Assembly (NCBI GenBank): GCA_044375455.1
Contig: JBILMQ010000141.1
Span: 1 to 8,856, forward strand
Source: JBEIHX01 sp044375455
GTDB taxonomy: Bacteria > Pseudomonadota > Alphaproteobacteria > Caulobacterales > Aquidulcibacteraceae
Direction: 5' to 3'
Length of the DNA stretch: 8,856 nucleotides
Shown here: positions 1-6,890 of the stretch, one piece after another
Numbering within the stretch: position 1 is the stretch's first letter
How the letters are laid out: each line of letters opens with the position of its first letter
Translations under genes and position numbers: made by a program
Notes under the pieces: generated by a model
What the model was told of the DNA's origin: nothing
What the model saw: only the letters and a program-made list of their open reading frames with translations
The model's database searches: none

Positions 1-1
1 G

Positions 2-1045
2 TTTCCGCGCCTTGAGGCTGCAGCGGAAGGGGCGCGAAGCAATGCGCGGGCGGCGATGGAGGAGGTGCGCGCCGCGCAGGTCGCGCTCACCGGCGATATC
101 ACCCTGGCCTATGTCAACCTGCGGCTGTCCCAGAACCGCCGTCAGATCCTGCGCGACGCAGCAGCGGCGTCCTCGGAGCTGGCAGACATCGTGGAGCAGA
201 GCGCCGCTGCCGGCATCGCCGCCCCGGCCGACGCCGCTGACGCCCGGCGACTTGCTGAAAACGTGCGCGCCCGCATTCCCGACGCCCAGTTGGAGGTGAG
301 CACCTATACCGGGCAGATCGCTTTGCTGCGCGGTCTCGCACCCGGGGCGGATCCGATCACTGCAGCTCTGGTCGCGCCACAAGGCGCCCTGGTGCGGATG
401 CCGACCTTGCCGGTCGCCGCCACACCCGCAGCGCCCGCAGATCTCCTCAGGTTGCGCCCCGACATCATGCAGGCCGAGGCGCGGGTCGGCGTCGCAGCCG
501 CCGATCTAGGCATCGCACGTGTGGATCTTCTGCCACAGTTGCGCCTGACGGGCGGCATCACTGTCGCCGACAACGTGCTCGGCTCAGCGCTGCCCGAACG
601 CGCGGTCCAACTCGGTCTGACGCCGCAGATCAGCATACCGCTGATTGGCTGGGGGCAGCGCATGGCCGCTGTGCGGGCGCGCGACGCCCGGTTCGATCAG
701 GCGCTTCTGCAGTATCAGGAAGTCGTCAATCGCGGCGTTGCAGAAGCCCAAGGGAATCTCACGGCGCTCGCCCAGGCGCACCTGCGCCTTCAGGCGGCGC
801 GCGCGGCGGAGGATGCCGCCATGCGCCAAAACGAGGGCGCGAGGGCCTTGTGGTCGTCCGGGATCTCTAGTCTTGCAGATCGTCTGCGGTCGGATCAGCA
901 AGTGCTGGACGCGCGCCTTGCCCGCATTGAGGCTGAAGCAATCCAGGCGCGCGCTGCGATCGGCGTCTACCGGGCCTTCGGCGGCGGTGCGCCGGATCTC
1001 GGCGCAGTGCGCGCGGCTGAACGACAAATCCCCGCGCGCGGCTGA
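2..1045 (+). CDS. RND efflux outer-membrane factor, NodT family (5' truncated by window edge)
   Basis: The frame is open to the left edge with no stop, so this is the C-terminal part (about 347 residues) of a protein normally about 450-500 residues long. Outer-membrane factors of this family form the TolC-like trimeric duct of tripartite RND exporters. What is seen: a long Ala/Arg/Gln-rich helical stretch with the family-like run ending in AYVNLRLSQNRRQIL, and then the second-repeat hallmark RPDIMQAEARVG at about bases 455-490. This is followed by an amphipathic beta segment (DLLPQLRLTGGI), a second long helical region, and a short tail after YRAFGGG that is typical of the family's end. The ATG at base 56 is internal, because conserved helix sequence continues upstream of it. 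The lipoprotein signal and first repeat lie outside the window, as would any adaptor or pump genes, which in this family usually lie upstream. The substrate cannot be inferred. Confidence 0.9.
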   Translation, partial: FPRLEAAAEGARSNARAAMEEVRAAQVALTGDITLAYVNLRLSQNRRQILRDAAAASSELADIVEQSAAAGIAAPADAADARRLAENVRARIPDAQLEVSTYTGQIALLRGLAPGADPITAALVAPQGALVRMPTLPVAATPAAPADLLRLRPDIMQAEARVGVAAADLGIARVDLLPQLRLTGGITVADNVLGSALPERAVQLGLTPQISIPLIGWGQRMAAVRARDARFDQALLQYQEVVNRGVAEAQGNLTALAQAHLRLQAARAAEDAAMRQNEGARALWSSGISSLADRLRSDQQVLDARLARIEAEAIQARAAIGVYRAFGGGAPDLGAVRAAERQIPARG

Positions 1046-1250
1046 TCGCTCAGTCGCACCTCACCGCCATGCCGCCGCACTCGTTCGGTATGACCGCCGC
1101 AGGGGCTCGCAGGTTCGGGCTGCACCCACGGTCGGCGACGAGCCGATCCGCGCCGGGCGCCGCAGCGTCGTGCCGGCGCAGGCGCGGGTGTGAACCCGGT
1201 TGGTGGTCAAACCGCCGTGCACGGGCCAACATTGTGCACTGCGACATGCA
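1046..1250. other. Intergenic spacer, no gene; degenerate repeat-like sequence
   Basis: This is the gap between the rightward efflux gene and the leftward porin gene. It is very GC-rich and has no ORF with a recognisable protein. The stretch around 1168-1198 (GTCGTGCCGGCGCAGGCGCG and what follows) looks like a decayed copy of the common proteobacterial intergenic element of the type CGTCATGCCGGCGCAGGC. A second similar phrase (GGTATGACCGCCGCAGG) occurs near 1087-1103. The match is from memory of that motif only. No convincing plus-strand terminator for the efflux gene is seen here. Confidence 0.3.
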
Positions 1251-1281
1251 AAAGGGCCGCTCCTTAAAGGAGCGACCCTTC
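1250..1281 (-). terminator. Rho-independent terminator of the porin gene
   Basis: A hairpin with arms 1252-1263 and 1269-1280 pairs AAGGG with CCCTT and CGCTCC with GGAGCG. It has one internal C/A mismatch and a 5-nt loop (TTAAA). Read on the minus strand, the stem is followed by TTTT and lies about 30 bp past the porin stop codon, so it most likely terminates the porin transcript. On the plus strand it has no good T-tract, but it could partly block readthrough from the efflux gene. Confidence 0.85.
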
Positions 1282-1312
1282 GCATAAACGGCCGATTGAT
1301 CGCCAGGCGCGA

Positions 1313-2044
1313 TTATTCGCCGCGCGGGTAGATCGGCACCGTGAGCTTCACAAGCCCGACCAGCTTGCCGTCCGCGAGCGCGGACGCGTCGATGTCAGTA
1401 TCGTGGTACCGCAGGTCGAACGAGAATACGTCATACGCTGCCGTCAGGCCGGCGTTCCACGTGGTGTAGTTGTCAAACCCAAACGCGTCGTTATCCTCAA
1501 CCGTTTGATAGCCGACCGCGCCCGATCCCGTCACCGTGAGGCCATTGCCGTATTCAGCAAGTTTCGTCGCCGCGTTCACTTCGGTGTAGACGGCAGTGCC
1601 AGAGTTCAGCGTGAACTCCGGCGACAGCATCAGCTTGCCGCCAAATGAGTAGCCGTTGTCGAACGCGTGGGTGAACCCCGCCAGAGCCTCCCAATAAGGC
1701 AGGTCGTCGGCAACGGCGTCATCGCCGTCATAGCCGTAATAAATGACCCCGAGATTGAACGTGGTGTTGCCCACGGACGGGGTCACGCCGGCATAGAAAT
1801 CGTACTCGATGGTCGAGTCGGTGCCGAAATCGATCGAAGACAGCCAGGTGCCTGCGTAGAAAATACCGTTGGTCAGGTCCACGCCGCCCTGGAACGATCC
1901 ATTGTCGGGCTTCTGCGACAGGCCGCGATAGATGTAGTCGTTGGTGTAACCGATGTTGGCGGTCACGGATGTTTCCGCCTGGGCCGCGCCGCAGGCCACA
2001 CCGGCGAGCAGGGTTGTGGTCAGGAGTTTGAGGCTGGTACGCAT
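1313..2044 (-). CDS. TorF family putative porin (TIGR02001-type outer-membrane protein)
   Basis: This 243-residue protein is a predicted small outer-membrane beta-barrel of the conserved family annotated as TorF/TIGR02001 putative porins. Family members are thought to form channels, but substrates are largely unknown. A Sec signal peptide is visible: basic MRTSLK, a hydrophobic core, then AAQA with likely cleavage after residue 23. The mature N-terminus carries the family-typical phrase TANIGYTNDYIYRGLSQ, followed by alternating polar/hydrophobic strands rich in Tyr, Gly, Asp and Thr (for example FNLGVIYYGYDGD, FSFDLRYHDTD). The start is supported by GAGGGG at 2056-2051, seven bases upstream. 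The protein ends in IYPRGE rather than the aromatic residue usual at barrel C-termini. It is monocistronic: it has its own terminator downstream and a 304-bp leader region with an operator-like palindrome upstream. Confidence 0.9.
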   Translation of the reverse strand: MRTSLKLLTTTLLAGVACGAAQAETSVTANIGYTNDYIYRGLSQKPDNGSFQGGVDLTNGIFYAGTWLSSIDFGTDSTIEYDFYAGVTPSVGNTTFNLGVIYYGYDGDDAVADDLPYWEALAGFTHAFDNGYSFGGKLMLSPEFTLNSGTAVYTEVNAATKLAEYGNGLTVTGSGAVGYQTVEDNDAFGFDNYTTWNAGLTAAYDVFSFDLRYHDTDIDASALADGKLVGLVKLTVPIYPRGE

Positions 2045-2348
2045 TGGGATCCCCTCTAAAAATCGCTTCGGGCGACAGATTCATTTGCCCCGCAGCAGAG
2101 CGCTTTGGCCAGAACCAGGCTTGCTCGGCGACACTTGCCGGTCAGAACCATTGGTTCCGATGCAAAGCGCCCGACAGGCGAGATATTGGCCCAACTTTTC
2201 CGCGATCACGACACAACACCGTGCGCGCAGCCGCTGGATCGCTCATAAAGCGTAAATTAGGGTAAACGACGGGCTTCATCTGGCGTCGGCGCCCACTTTG
2301 TGTGCGTTCTTCACCGAGTGTGGCAAAAATGCATCAGGGCGCAAAGCC
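2045..2348. other. Gene-free region upstream of the porin (its probable promoter region)
   Basis: There are 304 bases between the stop of the SDR gene and the start of the porin, and both genes read leftward. No credible gene is present. It holds the palindrome at 2145-2157, two copies of CAGAACCA, and a relatively A+T-rich stretch at about 2244-2267 in which GTAAA repeats at a 10-bp interval (2252 and 2262). The promoter of the porin must lie here unless it is read through from the SDR gene, but I could not assign a convincing -35/-10 pair. Confidence 0.5.
2145..2157. promoter_or_regulatory. Operator-like palindrome upstream of porin
   Basis: GAACCA-T-TGGTTC is a perfect 6-bp inverted repeat around a single base, located 101-113 bp upstream of the porin start codon. 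The extended half-site CAGAACCA (2143-2150) recurs at 2110-2117 in the same orientation, exactly 33 bp away, about three helical turns. This geometry suits cooperative binding of a dimeric regulator. The regulator is unknown and none is encoded nearby. Confidence 0.4.
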
Positions 2349-2364
2349 TCACCGGGCCGTGAGG
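2347..2364 (-). terminator. Short hairpin over the SDR stop codon (weak terminator candidate)
   Basis: CCTCAC (2347-2352) and GTGAGG (2359-2364) form a perfect 6-bp stem with a 6-nt loop, spanning the TGA stop at 2351-2349. On the minus strand it is followed only by CTTTGCG, so the T-tract is poor. It may be a weak terminator or a 3'-end stabiliser, or may have arisen by chance. Confidence 0.25.
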
Positions 2365-3152
2365 GGGGCGAAACCCAGGTGCAGTCCTGCGTCCACAATC
2401 AACGTCTCACCCGTGACGTGGCGCGACATCGGGCCGGCGAAGAAAACCGCTGCATCAGCAATGTCCTCTGGCGTGGAGGCGGCTTTCAAAGGGACGGTGG
2501 CGGCGACATTGTCGCGCACGCGCGCCGCCGTCTGGGCCCCATAGGCGTCAACAAACCAGCGCGTATCAATGAACCCCGGACACAGCGCGTTCACGCGGAT
2601 TTTGGGGGCAAGTGCGCGCGCGAGGCTCAGCGTCATGGTGTTGAGTGCGCCCTTTGTCGCCGCATAGGCGACCGATGAGCCGATCCCGGTCACGCCGGCG
2701 ATCGAGGAGATGTTGACCACCGAGGCCGCAAGGCCGCTTGCGGCATGGGCCGCCTCCAGCAGCGGCCGGCAGGCCCGCACCATCTGGAAGGCGGACACCA
2801 CATTCACCCGGTAAAGACGCAGGAAATCCTCATCCGAAAGGCCGTCAAGATCGCCATGGTTGGGCACGTGCTTTGTCTGACCCACGTTGTTGATGAGCAT
2901 GTCCAGCCGACCCCAGGGGGCGGCGGCCTCCGCCAGCAGGCGGCAGGCCGCATCCGACCCTACGTCCGCTTGCGCCACGATCACCTGTGCCCCGGTCGCG
3001 CGGATGGCGTCCGCCGTCGCCTCCGCCTCCGCCGCGCTGCGCGAGTAATTGATCACAACATTGGCCCCGGCCTGCGCAAGTTTGATCGCTGTGGCTGCGC
3101 CAAGCCCTGTCGCTGAGCCGGTGACCAGCGCCGTTTTTCCGCTGAGATCCAT
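2349..3152 (-). CDS. SDR family NAD(P)-dependent oxidoreductase (FabG-like)
   Basis: This 267-residue classical short-chain dehydrogenase/reductase is a cytoplasmic Rossmann-fold enzyme that interconverts a carbonyl and an alcohol with NAD(P)H. The cofactor-binding motif TGSATGLG is at residues 11-18, and the NNxG motif (NNVG) is at 88-91. The catalytic tetrad is complete: Asn117, Ser150 (in NISSIAG), Tyr163 and Lys167 (YAATK). The C-terminal phrase VNALCPGFIDT and the terminal DAGLHLG segment also fit the family. Residues NYSRS at 35-39 resemble NADPH-preferring members, but this is only suggestive. The ATG at 3152 is chosen over an upstream in-frame ATG at 3233 because it directly precedes the fold and has a perfect AGGAGG. 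The substrate cannot be deduced, and neighbouring genes give no pathway. Confidence 0.93.
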   Translation of the reverse strand: MDLSGKTALVTGSATGLGAATAIKLAQAGANVVINYSRSAAEAEATADAIRATGAQVIVAQADVGSDAACRLLAEAAAPWGRLDMLINNVGQTKHVPNHGDLDGLSDEDFLRLYRVNVVSAFQMVRACRPLLEAAHAASGLAASVVNISSIAGVTGIGSSVAYAATKGALNTMTLSLARALAPKIRVNALCPGFIDTRWFVDAYGAQTAARVRDNVAATVPLKAASTPEDIADAAVFFAGPMSRHVTGETLIVDAGLHLGFAPLTAR

Positions 3153-3157
3153 AGGGT

Positions 3158-3163
3158 CCTCCT
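3158..3163 (-). promoter_or_regulatory. Ribosome binding site fixing the SDR start
   Basis: AGGAGG on the minus strand ends 5 bases before the ATG at 3152. This decides against the longer reading frame that begins at 3233, whose extra 27 residues (Arg/Ser/Pro-rich) do not belong to the SDR fold. Confidence 0.85.
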
Positions 3164-3426
3164 GTCTGTCCTCGGCCGGAATGACGGCGCGGACCGGAAA
3201 TGTCGAGAGGCTCGACGCGCGCGGGCAAGACACAGGGTCGCCGCCTCAGCCAGGTCGCAGCCCGCAGCCGCGCCCGGGCGCGCCGCAAGGCCAGTCGCCA
3301 ATCGGCGCTTACGGCACGACACCAGCGGTCAGGCGCACGGCTGCATTGGCATTCCCACCCCAGCGCTCTGCGCAGCGCCGCACCCTGAGGCTCGTGTTGC
3401 GCCCAACTTGCTGCTACCCCGCTGCG

Positions 3427-4716
3427 ATGACTTCACAGAATGGTTCTGCCGATCCGCCCGTCGCCATCATCGGCGGCGGTCCGGCCGGTCTGATCGCTGC
3501 CGAACGTCTTGCCCGGGCAGGGCGCCGCGTCGTCCTGTTCGACCGCATGCCCGCGCCCGGGCGCAAGTTCCTGCTTGCCGGGCGCGGCGGACTGAACCTG
3601 ACCCACACTGAACCAGCGCGTGACTTTCTGGCGCGCTACCGGACGGGCGCACCGGCGCTTGAGCCGGCCATACGGGCCTTCTCGCCGGTCCAGCTGCGGC
3701 AATGGGCGCACGATCTCGGGCAGGACACATTTGTGGGCACTTCGGGGCGGGTGTTTCCGCGGGCCATGAAGGCGAGCCCCTTGCTGCGCGCCTGGCTCGC
3801 ACGCCTCAACGCCCTTGGGGTTGAGATCCGCACGCGCCATCTGTGGCGCGGATGGGACGAAGACGGGCGTCTCGTCTTCGACACGCCCCAAGGTGCGCAG
3901 AGCAGCACCGCCGGGGCGACCATCCTGGCGCTGGGCGGCGCCTCCTGGCCGCGGCTGGGCTCAGACGGCGCCTGGACGAACATCCTGGCTGCGCGCGGCG
4001 TGGCGATCACACCGCTGCGCGCGTCAAATTGTGGGTTTGAAATCGCGTGGAGCACACCGCTTCTCGACAGGCACGCCGGCGCTCCGCTCAAGCCTCTTGC
4101 GGTGTCATTTCGCTCCGCCACCTGCCGCGGCGAAGCCGTCATCACCCGAACGGGTCTGGAGGGCGGCGTCATCTACGCCCTGTCCGGGCCTGTGCGTGAT
4201 GCCATCGCGGCCGGGGGACCGGTTGAGATCACCCTCGACCTCAAGCCCGATATGCCGCTTCACGAGGTTGAAGGCCGGCTGGTACGGGCATCGCGAAAGG
4301 ACTCGCTGACGAACCGCCTGCGCAAAGCTCTCGGGCTGTCGCCGACGGCGGTGGCGCTGTTGCGCGAGGGCGGTCGCCTGCCCGAACCTGCGCCGCTTCT
4401 GGCCAGACGGGTGAAATCCTGTGGCCTCACCGTTACGGCCGCACGCCCGATCGATCGGGCCATTTCCTCCGCGGGCGGCGTGGCCCTGCCGGCCCTGACC
4501 GCCGATTTTATGATCAAACAGCTGCCGGGCGTTTTTGTCGCTGGCGAAATGATCGATTGGGAGGCGCCCACCGGAGGCTATCTGCTCCAGGCCTGTTTCG
4601 CGACCGGCGTCGCCGCCGCGGCCGGCGCGGCGGCGTTCCTCAGGCGTGGTCCTCAAATGTCATCGCCAGACGATAGGAGCCATAGCCCGGTTGCTCGATC
4701 GCCAGACGGTCCATGA
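3427..4716 (+). CDS. TIGR03862/HI0933-type FAD-binding flavoprotein (NAD(P)/FAD-dependent oxidoreductase)
   Basis: This 429-residue FAD enzyme belongs to the YhiN/HI0933 superfamily. Many relatives are annotated as aminoacetone oxidase-like or BaiN-like, but the reaction of this branch is not established. The FAD dinucleotide motif GGGPAG is at residues 16-21, with acidic Asp39 ending the second strand as expected for ribose binding. The family signature GRKFLLAGRGGLNLTH is at 45-60. The C-terminal FAD signature, from GEMIDWEAPTGG through LLQACFATG, ends at about residue 394. After that comes a Ser/Pro/Arg-rich tail of about 35 residues. The ATG at 3427 has no clear Shine-Dalgarno. A GTG at 3394 or TTG at 3397, just after GAGG, is a possible alternative start, but the fold needs nothing upstream of 3427. 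Its last 77 bp overlap the convergent DUF6285 gene. Confidence 0.9.
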   Translation: MTSQNGSADPPVAIIGGGPAGLIAAERLARAGRRVVLFDRMPAPGRKFLLAGRGGLNLTHTEPARDFLARYRTGAPALEPAIRAFSPVQLRQWAHDLGQDTFVGTSGRVFPRAMKASPLLRAWLARLNALGVEIRTRHLWRGWDEDGRLVFDTPQGAQSSTAGATILALGGASWPRLGSDGAWTNILAARGVAITPLRASNCGFEIAWSTPLLDRHAGAPLKPLAVSFRSATCRGEAVITRTGLEGGVIYALSGPVRDAIAAGGPVEITLDLKPDMPLHEVEGRLVRASRKDSLTNRLRKALGLSPTAVALLREGGRLPEPAPLLARRVKSCGLTVTAARPIDRAISSAGGVALPALTADFMIKQLPGVFVAGEMIDWEAPTGGYLLQACFATGVAAAAGAAAFLRRGPQMSSPDDRSHSPVARSPDGP

Positions 4717-5038
4717 CGCTTGCCTTGAGATGTTCAAGGAGGCCCGGCGTCGCAAGATCGATTTCACCCGCTTGGATGCGCGCGCACAGCTCCCTGTTGA
4801 GCGTGTCGACGCTGCCATGACGGCCCAGGAGATCTGCGAGCCGGTCGGCGGCGCGCGCGTCCGCCTGCGGGGCAAGGCGCAGCTCGCGCTCAACGATCCG
4901 TAGGGCGTTCACCGCCACCCGCGCATGAAAGGCCGCGTGACCCGACAGTTGCGGCGCAGCGACCGTCTCGATGAACCGCGCCACCGCATCGATCAGTTCG
5001 TCGGCGCGCGGCGAAGCGAGGCTTGAGCGACCGGTCAT
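4640..5038 (-). CDS. DUF6285 domain-containing protein (possible LvaB-like kinase partner)
   Basis: This 132-residue, mostly helical cytoplasmic protein matches what I know of DUF6285. It has an opening helix (ADELIDAVARFIETVAAPQL), then FHARVAVNALRIVERELRL, a middle part with LADLLGR and LNRELCARIQAGEID, and an end with LLEHLKASVMDRLAIEQPGY. DUF6285 proteins are typically encoded next to APH-fold phosphotransferases, as here. The upstream kinase's TGA overlaps this ATG (ATGA, 5038-5035), and a well-placed GGAAGG at 5050-5045 lies inside the kinase's end, so translation is probably coupled. The likely role is accessory subunit or activator of the kinase, by analogy with small LvaB next to LvaA in Pseudomonas; that link is inference. 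No catalytic motif is visible. The last 25 residues are encoded antisense to the flavoprotein tail. Confidence 0.85.
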   Translation of the reverse strand: MTGRSSLASPRADELIDAVARFIETVAAPQLSGHAAFHARVAVNALRIVERELRLAPQADARAADRLADLLGRHGSVDTLNRELCARIQAGEIDLATPGLLEHLKASVMDRLAIEQPGYGSYRLAMTFEDHA

Positions 5039-6021
5039 AAGCGGCCTTCCATCATCAGCACAAGGTCCATCTCAGTCTCCGAGGCCCGGCGTCCGATTGC
5101 GGCGCGCTCTACAGAGGGATCCGCGCCGCTCTGAAAGGCGCGATACATGAGGAGGCACATGATCCCCCACTTCAGGGCGCCAAGCATGGTCCAGTAACGT
5201 ACATCCTGCGCACCGACGTCGCGTCCGCCGCCATCGCGGTAGCCCTTCAGCAGATCCTCCAGCGCGCCGAAGCCGCCGACCGGATGGACGACCTCGCCGA
5301 ACCGCCAGGACGGGGTGCAGATCCATCCAAGGTCCTCCGCAGGATCGCCGAGATGGGCGATCTCCCAATCGAGCGCCGCGCGAACGCCATCCGGACCGAT
5401 CATCAGGTTGCCATTGCGAAAGTCGCCGTGCACCAGCACCAGTGGCCGGTCCTTGGGAACGCGCGCGCGCAACAGGCGCAACGCAAGCTCGAAGGTCGGG
5501 CGCGGATCATCAAAACTGCGATAGATTTCCTCATACTGATCCAACTGTGCGCACGCGTCCGCGACAGCGAGCTGCGGCAGATCGGCGGTTCGCACCGCAT
5601 GAATACGTGCGAGCAGCCCGCCGCATTGATAGGCGAGTTGAGGCCGCACCTCGGCGAATTCGGGGTCGCGCAGGATCTTGCGCGCGATTGTCTCGCCGGC
5701 GATGCGACGCATGATATAGGCTGCTCCGAGCCCGTCGCTGGGCGCACACACATGCACGATCTCAGGCGCAGCCGCCCCGGCAGCCCGCGCCGCCCGGATG
5801 ACCAAGGCCTCATTGGCGAGCCCGAGCGTGTGGCGCGAGCCTTCAACCTGCACGCCGCCGGGGGCGCGGCGCAGAATATAGCCCTCGCCGCCGACGTCAA
5901 ACGACCAGGTCTCCTGGCTTGCGCCGCCCGACAGCCGCCGCAAGGCGACGACCGGGCCCGGCAGCGGGAAGCCGTCAGCGATACGCTGAAGGGCGTCTTG
6001 GAAGTTCGGCGGCTGCGTCAT
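5035..6021 (-). CDS. APH-fold phosphotransferase family protein (ACAD10/LvaA-like kinase)
   Basis: This 328-residue kinase has the aminoglycoside phosphotransferase/choline kinase fold. A nucleotide loop (LSGGASQETW, residues 30-39) is followed by the YILRR strand, whose Arg51/Arg52 occupy the place of the usual lysine, as is common in ACAD10-type members. The Brenner motif HGDFRNGN is at 198-205, with catalytic Asp200 and Asn205, and the metal-binding DWE is at 218-220, followed by HLGDPAEDLGW. This subfamily acts on acyl-CoA-linked hydroxy acids rather than antibiotics in the studied cases (LvaA: 4-hydroxyvaleryl-CoA). The substrate here is inferred from pairing with DUF6285. ATG 6021 is preceded by GGAG, with only three bases between. 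An in-frame ATG at 6060 lacks a Shine-Dalgarno. The reading frame stays open far upstream to 7092, but that extension runs antisense to DUF502 and is not kinase sequence. Confidence 0.9.
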   Translation of the reverse strand: MTQPPNFQDALQRIADGFPLPGPVVALRRLSGGASQETWSFDVGGEGYILRRAPGGVQVEGSRHTLGLANEALVIRAARAAGAAAPEIVHVCAPSDGLGAAYIMRRIAGETIARKILRDPEFAEVRPQLAYQCGGLLARIHAVRTADLPQLAVADACAQLDQYEEIYRSFDDPRPTFELALRLLRARVPKDRPLVLVHGDFRNGNLMIGPDGVRAALDWEIAHLGDPAEDLGWICTPSWRFGEVVHPVGGFGALEDLLKGYRDGGGRDVGAQDVRYWTMLGALKWGIMCLLMYRAFQSGADPSVERAAIGRRASETEMDLVLMMEGRL

Positions 6022-6069
6022 CGTCTCCACATGCGCACACGTGCGAAGCAGTTCTATCATGGCGGCGTC
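6022..6069. promoter_or_regulatory. Divergent 48-bp spacer with inverted repeat
   Basis: This is the only room between the start codons of the leftward kinase gene and the rightward DUF502 gene, so at least one promoter must overlap the opposite coding region. It contains CGCAC-AC-GTGCG (6034-6045), a 5-bp inverted repeat that could bind a regulator shared by both genes. No confident -10/-35 elements are seen. Confidence 0.25.
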
Positions 6070-6789
6070 ATGAACGCTTCGGAACCCCTCCCGTTGGGTC
6101 AAGAAAGGCCGCCCCCGGCCTCGCTGTGGGCGCGCCTGTCCGGCTGGTTTTTCACCGGCCTCGCCATCGCTGCGCCGATCGCAATCACGCTCTGGATCAT
6201 CTGGACCTTTGTCAGCTTCCTTGATGGGGTCGTGATTGGGCTGTTGCCCAATGGGGCCGCGATCCGTGCTGCGATGCCATTCGGCCTGCCGGGCGCGGGC
6301 ATTGCGATCGGTCTCGTCGTGCTGACCGTTCTGGGCGCGATCGCTGCCAACATCATCGGGCGAAATTTCCTGGGCTTTGCTGAGCGCCTGCTGGAGAGCA
6401 TCCCCTTCGTGCGCTCCATCTACAGCGCCCTCAAACAGATCTTCGACGCCTTCTTCAACAAAGCCAGTTCCACCACCTTTCGCGGCGTCGTGCTTGTGGA
6501 GTACCCGCGTCCCGGGGCCTGGTCGGTTGGGTTTCTGACCGGCGACGCGCGCGGCGAAATCGCTCGGGCCACGGGCGAGAATCACGTCGGCGTGTTCGTG
6601 CCGACCTCGCCCAACCCGGCCACCGGCTTCGTTGTCTTCGCGCACCGTGACGCCGTGCGCCCGTTGGATATGACCGTGGAGGAGGGCGCCCGGGTGATCT
6701 TCTCGGCAGGTCTTTTGATCCCGGAAGGCGGCGCCAAGGCAAAAGCAGGCGCCCCGGCGCCGGACCGAGCGGGGCCCCCGACACTGTAG
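6070..6789 (+). CDS. DUF502 domain-containing inner-membrane protein
   Basis: This 239-residue membrane protein belongs to the DUF502 family, which is widespread in proteobacteria and related to plant LIKE-COV proteins; its biochemical role is unknown. A short Pro-rich cytoplasmic N-terminus leads to the first membrane helix at about 27-50 (family motif GLAIAAPIAITLWIIW, then FVSFLD). A second helix follows at about 75-97 (GAGIAIGLVVLTVLGAIAAN). The conserved amphipathic segment with IPFVRSIYSALKQI is at about 111-124, and then a soluble beta-rich domain contains VLVEYPRPGAWSVGFLTG and VFVPTSPNPATGF. The C-terminal tail is Ala/Pro-rich. The ATG at 6070 is placed just before the domain. No strong Shine-Dalgarno is seen (GGCGG nearby), so a leaderless or weakly initiated message is possible. 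An open frame upstream to 5284 is antisense to the kinase and rejected. Confidence 0.92.
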   Translation: MNASEPLPLGQERPPPASLWARLSGWFFTGLAIAAPIAITLWIIWTFVSFLDGVVIGLLPNGAAIRAAMPFGLPGAGIAIGLVVLTVLGAIAANIIGRNFLGFAERLLESIPFVRSIYSALKQIFDAFFNKASSTTFRGVVLVEYPRPGAWSVGFLTGDARGEIARATGENHVGVFVPTSPNPATGFVVFAHRDAVRPLDMTVEEGARVIFSAGLLIPEGGAKAKAGAPAPDRAGPPTL

Positions 6790-6884
6790 CCCTGCCGCCA
6801 TGCACCGTGATAGACCCGCCAAGCGAGGGCCCGGCGCGCACCGGGGCGTGGTCCGACCGGCGCCTGTCGCGCCAATTGCATCGC

Positions 6885-6890
6885 GAGGAA
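6885..6890 (+). promoter_or_regulatory. Ribosome binding site of the carotenoid oxygenase
   Basis: GAGGAA lies 7 bases before the ATG at 6898. It favours this start over the second in-frame ATG at 6931, which has no Shine-Dalgarno. Confidence 0.7.

Noticed and set aside
1050..1285. Small ORFs on both strands in the gap after the efflux gene
   Set aside because: They run across the terminator hairpin or repeat-like DNA, lack ribosome binding sites and match no known family.
2134..2158. Possible EcfG-type stress promoter on the minus strand (GGAAC at 2158-2154)
   Set aside because: No CGTT-like -10 element occurs at the required 16-17 bp spacing; the GGAAC is part of the palindrome.
5284..6069. 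Upstream extension of the DUF502 frame on the plus strand
   Set aside because: It is antisense to the kinase gene and resembles no protein; high GC simply removes stop codons.
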